A stretch of 64,000 bases of DNA from Rhabditoides inermis (GCA_963966185.1 CAWZYM010000445.1:57501-121500); one strand, 5' to 3'. Positions 32,651 to 45,134 are shown, numbered from the stretch's first letter. The notes: generated by a model from the letters alone, not told the origin. Translations and numbers: made by a program.

Positions 32651-35600
32651 ACACACCCTCACACCCTCACACCCTCACACCCTCACACCCTCACACCCTC
32701 ACACCCTCACACCCTCACACCCTCACACCCTCACACCCTCACACCCTCACACCCTCACACCCTCACACCCTCACACCCTCACACCCTCACACCCTCACAC
32801 CCTCACACCCTCACACCCTCATACCCTCACCACACCCTCACACCCTCACACCCTCACACCCTCACACCCTCACACCCTCACACCCTCACACCCTCACACC
32901 CTCACACCCTCACACCCTCACACCCTCACACCCTCACACCCTCACACCCTCACACCCTCACACCCTCACACCCTCACACCCTCACACCCTCACACCCTCA
33001 CACCCTCACACCCTCACACCCTCACACCCTCATACCCTCACCACACCCTCACACCCTCACACCCTCACACCCTCACACCCTCATACCCTCACCACACCCT
33101 CACACCCTCACACCCTCATACCCTCACCACACCCTCACACCCTCACACCCTCACACCCTCACCACACCCTCACACCCTCACACCCTCACACCCTCATACC
33201 CTCATACCCTCACACCCTCACACCCTCACACCCTCACACCCTCATACCCTCACCACACCCTCACACCCTCACACCCTCACACCCTCACCACACCCTCACA
33301 CCCTCACACCCTCACACCCTCACACCCTCACACCCTCACACCCTCACACCCTCACACCCTCACACCCTCATACCCTCACCACACCCTCACACCCTCACAC
33401 CCTCATACCCTCACCACACCCTCACCACACCCTCACACCCTCACACCCTCACACCCTCACACCCTCATACCCTCACCACACCCTCACACCCTCACACCCT
33501 CACACCCTCACACCCTCACACCCTCATACCCTCACCACACCCTCACACCCTCACACCCTCACACCCTCACACCCTCACACCCTCACACCCTCACACCCTC
33601 ACACCCTCATACCCTCACCACACCCTCACACCCTCACACCCTCACACCCTCACACCCTCACACCCTCACACCCTCACACCCTCACACCCTCACACCCTCA
33701 CACCCTCACACCCTCACACCCTCACACCCTCACACCCTCACACCCTCACACCCTCACACCCTCACACCCTCACCACACCCTCACACCCTCACACCCTCAC
33801 ACCCTCATACCCTCACCACACCCTCACACCCTCACACCCTCACACCCTCACACCCTCATACCCTCACCACACCCTCACACCCTCACACCCTCATACCCTC
33901 ACCACACCCTCACACCCTCACACCCTCACACCCTCACCACACCCTCACACCCTCACACCCTCACACCCTCATACCCTCATACCCTCACACCCTCACACCC
34001 TCACACCCTCACACCCTCACACCCTCACACCCTCACACCCTCACACCCTCATACCCTCACCACACCCTCACACCCTCACACCCTCACACCCTCACACCCT
34101 CACACCCTCACACCCTCACACCCTCACACCCTCACACCCTCACACCCTCACACCCTCACACCCTCACACCCTCATACCCTCACCACACCCTCACACCCTC
34201 ACACCCTCACACCCTCACCACACCCTCACACCCTCACACCCTCACACCCTCACACCCTCATACCCTCACCACACCCTCACACCCTCACACCCTCACACCC
34301 TCACACCCTCACACCCTCACACCCTCACACCCTCACACCCTCACACCCTCACACCCTCATACCCTCACCACACCCTCACACCCTCACACCCTCACACCCT
34401 CACCACACCCTCACACCCTCACACCCTCACACCCTCACACCCTCACACCCTCACACCCTCACACCCTCACACCTTTTCGACTGCGTTACCGCCGCACAAA
34501 TGACATTTTCATATTTTTTGATACAGGCGCCAGTACCCTAACGGACCGATCTTCTACGAATCTGAGAAAACAATTGCTGATGCTTCCTGTTGTGAGACCT
34601 GTAAGACGGCTACCGATGCAAACGTGAGTAATTTTATATTGATTTTGAAATAAATAAATGACTATTTTCAGGGTGTGGTGGGCACCTATGAGAACTGCGT
34701 GCGTCGTGTACTTCGGGAGACTACTCAGACGACTGCTCCTTCGGATGCTGGCAGGACACCACCGTCTTACCTCCTATCCTCTATTGAAATCATTCCCTCC
34801 TCCCCGGCTCGGAAGCTTCCCTCCACCGCCACGACTCTATTCGTTCCCGACTCACCCGCTGTCTTCACGTTGACACAAAAAGCCAGTTCGAATGAAACCC
34901 AGTGCTCCGAAGTTGTGCCCACTATCGTAACAACAGCCATGGCAGACACTATCCTGAATGTTATGCAAACAACGGAAACTCCCAGATACAGCAGTACCTT
35001 TTCTTTGGAGACTACGGAGTCAGTGGGAGTTTTGTCTTCCACAGCTATCGATACCACTGAACCGATCACAGAGACAACTGATTCAAATGAAAGTTCGACC
35101 ACCAAAGCTCTTACAAAAGGCGACGAGAAAACGACAACTGGAGAAATTCAAACGGACAAGACCACCCTGGTTACTGTGGAAATGACTGTGCAGACCGTAC
35201 TTGATAACAACATCTCAATCTCGACAGATGTCAATACCATGAAACCGATGACAGAGACAAATGAATCGAGTGAAAGTTTGACCACACAAGCCCTCACAAA
35301 ATTCGACGAAAAAACAACAACTAGAGAAAATGAAACGGACAAGACTACCCAAGCTACTGTGGAAACGACTGGGCCTGATAACAACTTCACAACCAACAAC
35401 AGAAGAACAACTACGGACACAACTTTGCAGAATTTCACATTGACTTCTGAGGCGACAACAAACCCAACAACTACCGAAGAAGAAGTCAGCACGGTCAAAC
35501 TTACTGGAGGTGTAGACAACAGCACATCTACTAGCAAAACAACTTCCACTGCGCCAACAACACTTGCACAGACAGTTTCTTTGCGAATGGTCTCATCTCA

Positions 35601-38600
35601 GAAGGAAAGCACAACCGGACTTTCCACAACTGACCGAACAAATCCAGACCTTCAGACTTCACAGATAACAAAGTCTAAACTGATAAATACGTATCGTCCG
35701 TCAACTCCGACAACAACTGAGATCAGCACCTCAGCAACAGCAGATTCTACAATGGATTCAACCCATTCAACATCTATTTCGAACGCGCCGTCTACTACTC
35801 TTCCCACGGAGAAGACAACAAATACAGCAGAACCAACGGAAACTATCAAAGAAAAGACAACTTCGATGAAACAGACAACGAAAGAGACAAGGACAACGCG
35901 AACCATCAAGCCTTTCGTCAGAACGGAGAAACCGCAAAAGATCGAGTCGACAACGATCATCGGGAATATAAAGACGACCACAACAACGTACCGGACAGTC
36001 TACGCCTTCTCGGACAAGCCTGCGACAGTGAGAACGGAAACCACAACGACGAACCTGACCGATGGAACGTCAACAACATTGACGACAACCAGTGGACCCG
36101 TTCTGTCAACCAAGAAGACGTCGCCATCCACCCCAACGACCGAGTCTGCGAAGCCGACCCCGACAAAGACCCCGGAAGTGCGGTGCTCGTACGACTGTCC
36201 CCCCGGATCATGGCCTTCGAAGACCAACGATCTCTGCTATCAGCTTCTGGCCAAGAATCCAAAGGGAATCAACTATGGGAAGGCGGTTGCCGAGTGCACC
36301 AGATACCCCAACTATGTGAGTTTCTTCTTTGACTATTGTTGATAACGCGTAAGGACGTAAGGCTGAAAGGTTGATTTCTTTTCAGTTGATGATTGACGCG
36401 TCTGACCTCAACACACAAGAAAATCTAGATTTGTTTGCGAAGATGATGTGAGTTAAATCTTATTTTCTCTCAATACAAACACAATAGAATGATGATTTGC
36501 AGGGACGGTGTGGCGGAAACAGATTATGTTTTCTTGAACCAGCATGGAAGCAAGCAGGTCCGCACAACCAGAAGGGTTCCACTCGTCTCTGTTGGAAACG
36601 TCACCCGCTTCTTGATCAAGGTACAGTTTGAGAGTTTAAATATTCTAATTACCTGTAGTCACCAATAGCCTCAACTTCTCAACAACAACCCAAAATACAG
36701 ATACTAACTTCAGGAATTCCGGAACGTGAGCAGGGACGAGATGTTCACCGATGTCTCTGTGATATGCAGATTCCCTAGTGAGTTCTCAAAAAATAATGTG
36801 ACTGGAGTATTCAAAAAAATCCTTATTATGGTTAGAAAAAAAATTAGCTTCTCACCACTCCTCGCGTGCAAAATACTCTCACGCATGTAACGCCACGCTT
36901 CCCCGTAGTGCGTCACATGACTACCGTACTCTCATAGCAAGCGTGGCTCCAGTACTCTGCATCAAACCGCGTCGGTTTCACACTGCTGCCGTACTGTCTG
37001 TTCTCCCTCCATCCACTCTTCCCCGTAGTGCTTATGCGCATCACATGACTACCGTACTCTTATAGCATGCGTGGCTCCAGTACTCTGCATCAAACCGCGT
37101 CGGTCTCACACTGCTGCCGTACTGTCTGTTCTCCCTCCATCCACTCTTCGCCATATTGCTTATGCGCATCACATGACTACCGTACTCTTATAGCATGCGT
37201 GGCTCCAGTACTCTGCATCAAACCGAGTCGGTCTCACACTGCTGCCGTACTGTCTGTTCTCCCTCCATCCACTCTTCGCCATATTGCTTATGCGCATCAC
37301 ATGACTACCGTACTCTTATAGCATGCGTGGCTCCAGTACTCTGCATCAAACCGCGTCGGTCTCACACTGCTGCCGTACTGTCTGTTCTCCCTCCATCCAC
37401 TCTTCGCCATATTGCTTATGCGCATCACATGACTACCGTACTCTTATAGCATGCGTGGCTCCAGTACTCTGCATCAAACCGCGTCGGTCTCACACTGCTG
37501 CCGTACTGTCTGTTCTCCCTCCATCCACTCTTCGCCATATTGCTTATGCGCATCACATGACTACCGTACTCTTATAGCATGCGTGGCTCCAGTACTCTGC
37601 ATCAAACCGCGTCGGTCTCACACTGCTGCCGTACTGTCTGTTCTCCCTCCATCCACTCTTCGCCATATTGCTTATGCGCATCACATGACTACCGTACTCT
37701 TATAGCATGCGTGGCTCCAGTACTCTGCATCAAACCGCGTCGGTCTCACACTGCTGCCGTACTGTCTGTTCTCCTTCCATCCATTCTTCCCCGTAGTGCT
37801 TATGCGCATCACATGACAACCGTACTCTTATAGCATGCGTGGCTCCAGTACTCTGCATCAAACCTACTGTAAAATCGCAAAGGTCTACACTGCTGTCGCA
37901 CTCATTAACATTAAATTTGTTTGCATCAACACATCGAAATGTTTATGTGATGACCTTCCCAGACTTGTATGTATGCTATTTTTCAGAATATTGTCTGAAC
38001 CCCGTGTGCCATTTGTCCGAGTTCGAACGACTGGACCTCATGGATGAATATGTGATCAAGAACACATCCGGTAAGAACACAAACTACAACGCGCACTAAC
38101 CATCTGTACATTTAAGAATTCCTCCGAGTGGATGAGACAAAAAGGATTCTGTGTTCTCGAACGAACAGCACCTTCGTGACCGTCAAATGTTCGGAAAGGG
38201 GCGAATTTAGACCGCACCCCACTATGCTCAGGTGCAACCGTCCTGCAGGTAAAACATACTCACGTTCATTTACAAACTATAACCGGTGTGGTTACAGAGA
38301 AGTGGGAGGAGCCGGAGGAGATAGAAGTGGCGGGCAACCCGCGCTTCTTCGAATCTTGTGCACAGTGCCACGGATTTGGAACGAGACAGTGCATAGAAAG
38401 ACCCGACGGACTCTTCCAATGCATCTGTAAGGAAGGGTGGACGGTGAGAGACTAAAACCACTAAAACTAATTCTAACCATATTCATTGCAGAAGTTCGCC
38501 TGCTGGAAGTCTCCCCAACTGTGCCAGGAGAACAGTTGCAGCGGGCATGGAATCTGCGATGGCAGGGTAAGCTTGTGAATTTCTAGACTAATTTAATCCT

Positions 38601-41600
38601 GATTAAATCGCATGGGTCGGCTCCTAAATCCATAACAATGATATAATTTTACTCATAGGAACACACAATAAGTTTTGGATCCAGTTTTCGTTTTTTTTTT
38701 AAATTATATAGGGAAGGGCATTTTGTTTGTGTATGTTGTATGTACAATAGAGACGGGCACGTGTTTCACAAAATTCATTACAGAAAAAAACTGGATTGAC
38801 ATCACCCAAAACAGCTAAACTTAGAAATAAAAATGATACGAATTTTTGATACAGGCTATGTATTTTGATTTTAATTCTGCAATTGAATGTTTAGCTTTTA
38901 AAAGCAAGTGATGTTTTCTAGTATTGTGCAATCCAAGTATCACATGATTCATCATCAAAATACATATCACGAAACCATACAAAAACATCAGTCGTACAGA
39001 AAGGAATATGTTTGATTGCAGGTGGATCACGTGTCGTGTGACTGTGAGCAGGGATACGTGGGAGACCGATGTCAGATCAACGCGGCGAACCGGACTTGGA
39101 TCGCAAACGACGACGAATCTGTGAGTTTCCACCACATATCACTCCAGCGTGTAAAAACCGAGATCATTTTTATAACCGGTGCATCGGTTGGTTTGTGTCG
39201 TTTCCTTACGTTTGTGCTGAACCACACAATGGGTCAAATCAGATTGAGAGCTTGAGATAAAAGTTTTCTCAAAATATATGGGCTAGGAGTTCTCTCGTGA
39301 GCGATTTAATGTTTTGACAGTGAGCTAAACATGACTAACTGTGAAAATGTATCTGACGTTGCTACTTGAAGAGAGTTACAGAGAAGTCCTGACATTGCAA
39401 CTTGAAGAGAGTTACAGAGAACTTCTAATACTATTAATCACAACTTGCTATACAAAAATCGCTATCGCTGGGAATTCGCGGTAACGTATTGGGATGGATT
39501 AGAAGTTTCTTGACCGACCGTCGCCAACAAGTAATGGTCGGTGATGAGCTTTCCTCTCCACGGCTTGTCAACTGTGGTGTACCTTAGGCCCCCCCTCGCG
39601 TTCGCCGCCCAGCCTCCCTGAGGCATATCGGGCCACACCGCGCGCAGGTCGTCAAGCTTGAATTTAGACGAGTAGCGAGGTTCAACTGCGAGAGATCGAG
39701 AATCATCCGTTCCTTTCCCATTGAGGAAACGGCAACCGAGAGTGGAGAAACAGTGAGAGGGGCAGTAAGACACTTCTTAATCACACCAACTTTTTGCAAC
39801 TTACCAATCTCTTGGGTAACAAGTTCCTCATGTTTCACCGTAGTCCCCCTCGAACCTTGACACCCCTAGAAGGGCGACAAACGGCAGATTATACGATTAT
39901 ACCCTACACTGAACACTGAGATCACAAACGTAGGCGCTCCACATTCCCGCTAGAATTCAATGTGGCGGTAGAAGGGTCCCTTGCCTCCGCAAGCGTGGCA
40001 GGAACCGGAGAAGCGGGACGAGAAGTCACGACGGTCGGGGGAGAGCGAGAGCGGTGCAAGGAGCGCGGCTGGTCATACCGTTACTGCCTGCTCGTGGCAA
40101 CACCGGTCCTCCGAAAGGGCTGCGAGGGGACGACCTTCTTCTTCTCCTTTTCCGCTCCTCCCACTGCCTGCGTCAGAGCAAGGGCCATGGCGACGGCCGC
40201 AGTCGGGTTCTTGTCGACGGCCTTCTTTACCGCCTCATCCTTCACCTCAACAGATCCAGCCAACAGAGCCTGATCTAGAAATATCAGAACAGAATGAAGG
40301 AAAACGTTCTGGTGTTGGAACGCCGGGAAGGACAGCGTAGGGAATGGCTGACGAACGGGAAGGTCCGCGAGTTTCCTCAGAGAAGCGTCGTCCAAGGAGA
40401 CCGACATGATGGTGATAATCGACTGCAGGAAGTAGAAATTGAGAGAAAAAAGCGTCCACGATACGCAAACAACTGCGTAGAATGACGTAACAATAGAAAA
40501 CCGATCCAGACGGATAGTGCGACCGCGCCGCGACCGAGTTGCTCAAATGGTCTCGGCGCGAAAAGCGCGCGCGCCAATTTGAATTGCATTTTCTTACTCC
40601 TCCGGATGAAACAAAAAAAGTGAGGGCACATCACAGTTGAGTGTCGAAAACGTCTTGAAAAATGGGAATTTTACAAGTGTACAATGTGTAAGTACAATTG
40701 TAAGATGAATTTCAGTTTCTAGCATAAACTTGAGCCGTAGAAGCCGATAAACACATCCCTATGTAATACGCATCTCGAGTTCAAGAGTTATACCCAGCAT
40801 TTGTAAAGCCCGCCAATTCAAAATTCAAAATTTTCCCGATTGCGGATCAATAAAATTGTCACTTTAATGACAAATGTGACGAATTTTTCTTCGGGCATAC
40901 CAAAGTGAAAAACACTTCGAGAATGCAATGTTTCCGGCTTTCTTCGCCCGTTTGACAAATGAGACATTATCTATTTGTTACTTGTTACTGGTGATACTGA
41001 CAAATAACGAAGTATTGACATGTGGTTGTAGGTGTCGATCCTCTCTCCATCGACTGTCGGATGCGTGATCGTTGCCTCGAGCAGTATCCTCACCCTCCTC
41101 TCGAAAATGGCGGCCAAGATCACGAAAGTGTCGGAGAACCAGGTGAAAATAAAACAGGAAGCGTTCAATAACAACGGAATGAAGTTAAATTTTTCCAGGA
41201 CCCACAAGACACGTACCAGGACTATCGACACACGACGCTCGCGTTCGGAAACCTCGGAGCTGCGATGTTCAAGTGAGAACATCAATCATTACATACCAGT
41301 ACTATGTATCGTTATTATAGACATCCTGACGTGATACAGTTCAGTATGCCGGTATGCCGGATTTTCTATTGGCTTATTTCGTCATCATACGTCGCTTGTG
41401 AGTTAGATGATACTAATATTCTCAATCTCATTCAAAAATTGAATATTGCAAATTTTATCATTGACTTTTTTACACTTTTCAAATCGATTTAAGGTCAGTG
41501 GATGTGGAGCAATGAGGCTCTCAACACGTTCACACTATTCAAAAATCTGAATAGAAATGTTTGGGACGTCGACTGTGAAGGAAGGCGGCGATATGGGCTA

Positions 41601-44600
41601 CTACAACTGGTGAGAGAAGAGCCTATTGAGCCTATTTGACCGCTACTTGATTCTATTCAGTCGCGCACTCTCGGACCATATGCGGCTACATTCATCTCCG
41701 TGCTGGCTGCGGTGGTGTATGGATGGGAAGAGGCAAATGACAGCGCAAGTGCACAAGAAATGACATTTACATTTCAGATACCCACCACATGGACTTGCAT
41801 GGGACGATTCTCCGCAAAGACAACGTCCTCCTACGTACCGATGGTCTTCTTGATGGGTCTTCCGATGATCCTGAATGGAGCGCTGACCGAAGCATCCAAG
41901 CTGCTGAAGAAGTGCGTTGAGCCTACTATTAGCCATGATCCACATCTGACATTCATTTACAGGTTCCGTCCCCATCTAGGCGCCCGCAGACAACAGTACA
42001 TCGTTAAGAACCCTATCACAAGACACAATGTGAACAAGGCGAGCAAAGAGTTGATGGAATTGTTCTTAAGGCTAGATTACAGACGCAGAGAAATCTGCCT
42101 TTTCTCATTCCCGGATCCGTTCTCAATTTCATGACGTGGCTTCTCCTAGCGATCGCCTCTGATTGGAATGAGCCCCTATGGGAATAGTGAGTTTCTTGAA
42201 GTGAATTTTCCGTATTTCGATATCATTTCAGCTTGTCTTTGATCATGTGTGTGGCATACGCGATTTTTAACATGATCCAGACATTGATCACAACTCCGGA
42301 CGTATGTTCCCTTGTAGTACACTCATAGAGGTTTCTTTTTTAGATGTTCACTCGATTTATCCATCTGATGATAATCGTTTTCCCGAAATCGCTTTCTCCT
42401 GTCTACGATGTGAGTTGTTAACATGTTCAACTATAAAAAAATGTGAAAGTGACTCATTTAAGCGCAAGACAAACTCAAATCTAGGCCTAGATTTTACCTC
42501 AGAAACACTTTCGGCGGGAAGCAACAATCTGACCCTATTTCTGAGGCTGGTGAAACAATCTGAGGCAAAATCTGAGGCAAATATGACCCAAAATCTGAAT
42601 CTGTTTCTGACACTCAGATACAAATCTGAGGCTGTTTCTGACCCTAGGATTTGAGTCTGTCCGCTACTTTAACACGGTTTCTAGTTGTGGAAGCTCATCA
42701 GTTTGAAATGTTTGAATGGTCAAACAAGTACCGAGTGTACTAATATGGTATATAATCTTATTCACTACATTTCATAATGCCTTCTCGCATGAGTTATGCT
42801 ATCTTCCTCTTTAACAGGATTTCACGATGCGCGACCGCGAGGAGGTCCTCGGTTTGTACCGGAAGTACCAGCTAAGCTTGTTCGGAAGAAACTGGATAGG
42901 AGACATAATCCAAAAATTCATCCGCAACAAGTAAACTCAATAACTAAAACAGATTGTTCAGATGTTTTGTTCAGAATGAAGAAAGAAGCCAGAGCAGAAA
43001 CCGCTCAAAAGGAAGCAGAGAAAACAGCAGAGGTAAGTAAAGCTCAATAGTGAGGATTCTTCGAATTGTGAGTTTCAGGTGAACAAGATCGAGGCAAGGA
43101 ATGCGGATCTGAGGGCCCGCTTCCCTGGAATACCAGCTGGACTTCTCTTCCATGTACCGGAAGAAGGACCCGAAGGCATCATCCGGGAATACCCATGGGC
43201 ACCCAGTCACAAAGTATGATTCGATTCACTGTAGTTTGTTTTAACAGTTTCTTTCAGTATTATGTGACTCGCAAGGAGAGGGAGATCATGCATACCGAAT
43301 GGAGTATGTTGTATGTGCAAGAAAGAATCCAACTCAAGTCGCCGAGGAAAGCTGCATATGTGAGTTCCCTGTAAACTGTACAGTCGTAAAAGTACGACGG
43401 CTTGTATTCAAAATTCCATTTCAGGCTGTGTTCCAGAATGCTCTGAAAAACAATCTATACAGAGCATTCCGGTACCGTCCCCAGTCAGAAACAATCTTCC
43501 GTGACTGGATCAACGATGTGAGTTTCCATACCACTCATCACATGCACGGTCTCACTCACTTTCATTCAGGTGCCCCTCAAGGATGAAGTTCGCATGCTTC
43601 CATATCAGATGGTAAACATTTGAATATTCAGAATACAACTGATGTTTCCTGTTTGTTTCAGCCGCAAAAGCCGAAACCAAAGATGGTCAACGAGTTCGAA
43701 AAGAAAGTCAAGGAGAAGAACAGACGAGGAGTGAGTTGCAGTTCTCTTGCGTTCACCTTGTAGCCTCATGCTCACTCGTATGATCCATCTTCATGTTGTA
43801 ATTTGAGGTGCCAGTTCCGTGGGGAACAGTTGAACCGCCGCCTCTCGAGAGATATACGAACCCGAACAAGAAACCGCAGCTGCTACAACCAGAGCCCCGA
43901 AACTACGAGAAGGAAAGGTTGGAGAAAGCACTCGCATACCTCGCACCAACGATCCGATCCGACTGCCAACTGATCGACTACAAGGTATAGAAAGAAGGAA
44001 AGACATGTGATGGAAGGGGGTGTTACAGGGAATGGAAGACAAGGAGGGAGGGGAAACCTGCAACCAGATCTTCATAAAGGCCGCCGAGATAGTGACAGAT
44101 GAGAGGGTGAGGAGGACAGGGAGGGACTGATGAGTACAATCCACAATACAGGTATCCGAGTTCTACGAAGTGTGGAAAACGGAGATCGCAAAGAAGAACG
44201 AGAAGTTCGCAGTGACGTATGATGACGACTTCCACTATCTACAATGGGTCGGCACCGAATGGGAGGAAGCCGCGAAGGAGGTCTTCGTAAGTGTATTCGC
44301 TCTTTTATGTAGTGTATGTTTAAAGTTAAGATATATCTCAAATAATGTATACATCGATTTATACTCCCCTTTTCCCCTTTACACTATTTTTCCAGCAGCC
44401 GCATCCGTCTAAAGCTGCAGTTGCGGATACGCGTTGGGAGACCCGCCATACCAAGTGGAAGTCGTTCAATCCACGCAAGAACCTCTGGCAAGACACGCAT
44501 TGGACACACCCCGAGAGACCAGAGTGAGTGAAGGACACCACGACAGCTCACCCTGTTCTCTCTCAGTTTCACCGGACCTCGTCTCGTTCCCCCACCACCC

Positions 44601-44820
44601 TTCGGATTCCGACTCGAGGAAAAGAACCGCAGAATCCAGTGGTACTCCGTGAGTTGTCTTATCCCTGTTAGATTGTTCATATGTATGTGTAGAATTATAA
44701 GTATGGTTTCTTTAGGATTCTCTGGAGCGAGAGTGGCACTGCCTTGTTGTCAACTCGGAGCAGTGTGAGAAGTGGGGACGAGGCGAGATCGAGGAAGAAA
44801 ATGAAGAGGAGACGTTCTGA
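32052..44820 (+). CDS. Gene C: mucin / C-type-lectin-like / EGF / seven-pass receptor
   Basis: 34 exons: 32,052-32,176; 34,527-34,623; 34,672-36,315; 36,386-36,447; 36,503-36,620; 36,714-36,777; 37,987-38,070; 38,117-38,248; 38,298-38,443; 38,492-38,566; 39,022-39,120; 41,032-41,142; 41,199-41,272; 41,321-41,397; 41,494-41,609; 41,661-41,744; 41,778-41,911; 41,963-42,029; 42,083-42,186; 42,232-42,301; 42,344-42,409; 42,818-42,930; 42,975-43,032; 43,079-43,213; 43,258-43,359; 43,425-43,517; 43,570-43,611; 43,662-43,730; 43,808-43,984; 44,029-44,106; 44,152-44,286; 44,396-44,523; 44,567-44,648; 44,716-44,820. They sum to 4,866 nt (1,621 residues), all in phase. Domains: signal peptide 1-22; Cys-rich to about 74; Thr/Ser mucin stalk to about 577; C-type-lectin-like 578-703 (CPPGSWPSKTNDLCYQLL ... 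ICRF); Cys-rich module 704-775; EGF-like 776-882 (CDCEQGYVGDRC); about seven hydrophobic segments 883-1,161; charged tail to the end. No GPS cleavage motif seen. The layout resembles EGF-seven-pass adhesion receptors, but family membership is inferred. The 33-nt GC-AG intron 41,745-41,777 is also open. Confidence 0.8.
32620..34473. repeat. (CT)n then 8-bp array (ACACCCTC)n in gene C intron 1
   Basis: About 1.82 kb of octamers, interrupted regularly by ACCACACCCTC and ATACCCTC variants that hint at longer-period blocks. It fills most of the 2.35 kb first intron of gene C. The long frame spanning it (about 660 codons of HTLTPSHP) is a repeat by-product. The left arm has only about 650 bp of the same repeat. 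Confidence 0.97.
36905..37863. repeat. 128-bp tandem repeat, about 7.5 units, in gene C intron 6
   Basis: GTGGCTCCAGTACTCTGCAT recurs at 36,944, 37,070, 37,198, 37,326, 37,454, 37,582, 37,710 and 37,838, so the period is 128 bp except for the first step (126). Units 37,198-37,710 are nearly identical. The 84-codon frames repeated here are not genes. Confidence 0.95.
39455..39587 (+). mobile_element. LINE reverse-transcriptase fragment
   Basis: In one frame the segment encodes LGIRGNVLGWIRSFLTDRRQ followed by VMVGDELSSP and NCGVP. This is the block preceding and including the GVPQG motif of Jockey/CR1-type RT. It ends abruptly where the following, oppositely oriented element begins. Confidence 0.7.
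39584..40420 (-). mobile_element. DIRS/PAT-like retroelement fragment
   Basis: On the minus strand 39,838-39,584 encodes EIGKLQKVGVIKKC, VSPLSVAVSS and GKERMILDLSQLN, the N-terminal RT blocks seen in DIRS-type (tyrosine recombinase) retroelements. Upstream on the same strand, 40,407-40,081 is a Gln/Lys/Ala-rich frame that could be gag-like. No recombinase domain is present. Assignment to the nematode PAT group is an inference from the RT blocks. Confidence 0.55.
42470..42675. repeat. Dispersed TCTGAG-rich repeat (copy 2) in gene C intron 21
   Basis: Repeated words AATCTGAGGC and TTTCTGAC over about 200 bp, ending CCGCTACTTTAA. The ending matches the repeat at 28,235-28,375. Confidence 0.5.
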
Positions 44821-45134
44821 AGAACAAAAAACCCCAGCAAAAATGTTCATACAGATTACGAGATGCGTCACATATAACACCACTCTATAAAATCGTAGCC
44901 GTATCATTATTACTTAGAAATTCAAAATGTAGTTTATTATAATCCATTCATATTGTATGAAAACGTGTTTTCGAAAGAAGGTGGTTGTGTGTCGTGCGGA
45001 CTTGAGGGGTGAGGACTGCAGCGATACATACTCAGCGTGTATAGCTAAATCAGCATCATCAAGTTGTGTCGTTGTATTGAGCGAACCGATTATGGTCGAA
45101 GGGGGAGTGACCGGCGATCTGGCCAATGCCAAGG
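44064..45134. repeat. Left arm of palindrome 2
   Basis: Gene C exons 30-34, the 3' flank (44,821-45,100) and the first diverged satellite unit recur inverted at 62,935-64,000. The coordinate sum is constant at 108,070 except for a 6-bp change in the intron near 44,145, and no other difference was noticed over 1 kb. Confidence 0.95.

Larger units (their letters stand above)
16310..35660. repeat. Right arm of palindrome 1
   Basis: This is the reverse complement of 14,868 to 1, with extra material. Relative to the left arm it carries a 4.8 kb block (about 26,766-31,565), a longer octamer array in gene C intron 1, and about 0.5 kb at 25,910-26,390 replaced on the left by the RTE-like fragment. 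The arm homology ends here only because the left edge of the window is reached. Confidence 0.93.
39121..41031. other. Large intron 11 of gene C
   Basis: 1.9 kb between the EGF exons and the first membrane exon. It holds two retroelement fragments (annotated separately). The remaining parts, 39,130-39,460 and 40,640-41,030, show no coding signal. Confidence 0.7.

Noticed and set aside
32518..34503. 661-codon open frame rich in HTLTPSHP
   Set aside because: It is the translation of the 8-bp array. It lies in an intron with matching splice sites at 32,176 and 34,527, and the same happens on the opposite strand of the left array.
1..35660. Palindrome as a simple sequencing hairpin artefact
   Set aside because: Arms differ by point changes, insertions, transposons and repeat counts, which a missed-adapter artefact would not give. 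Haplotype mis-joining cannot be fully excluded without reads.
37067..37833. Series of 84-codon frames at 128-bp spacing
   Set aside because: Tandem repeat inside gene C intron 6, with no independent gene signal.
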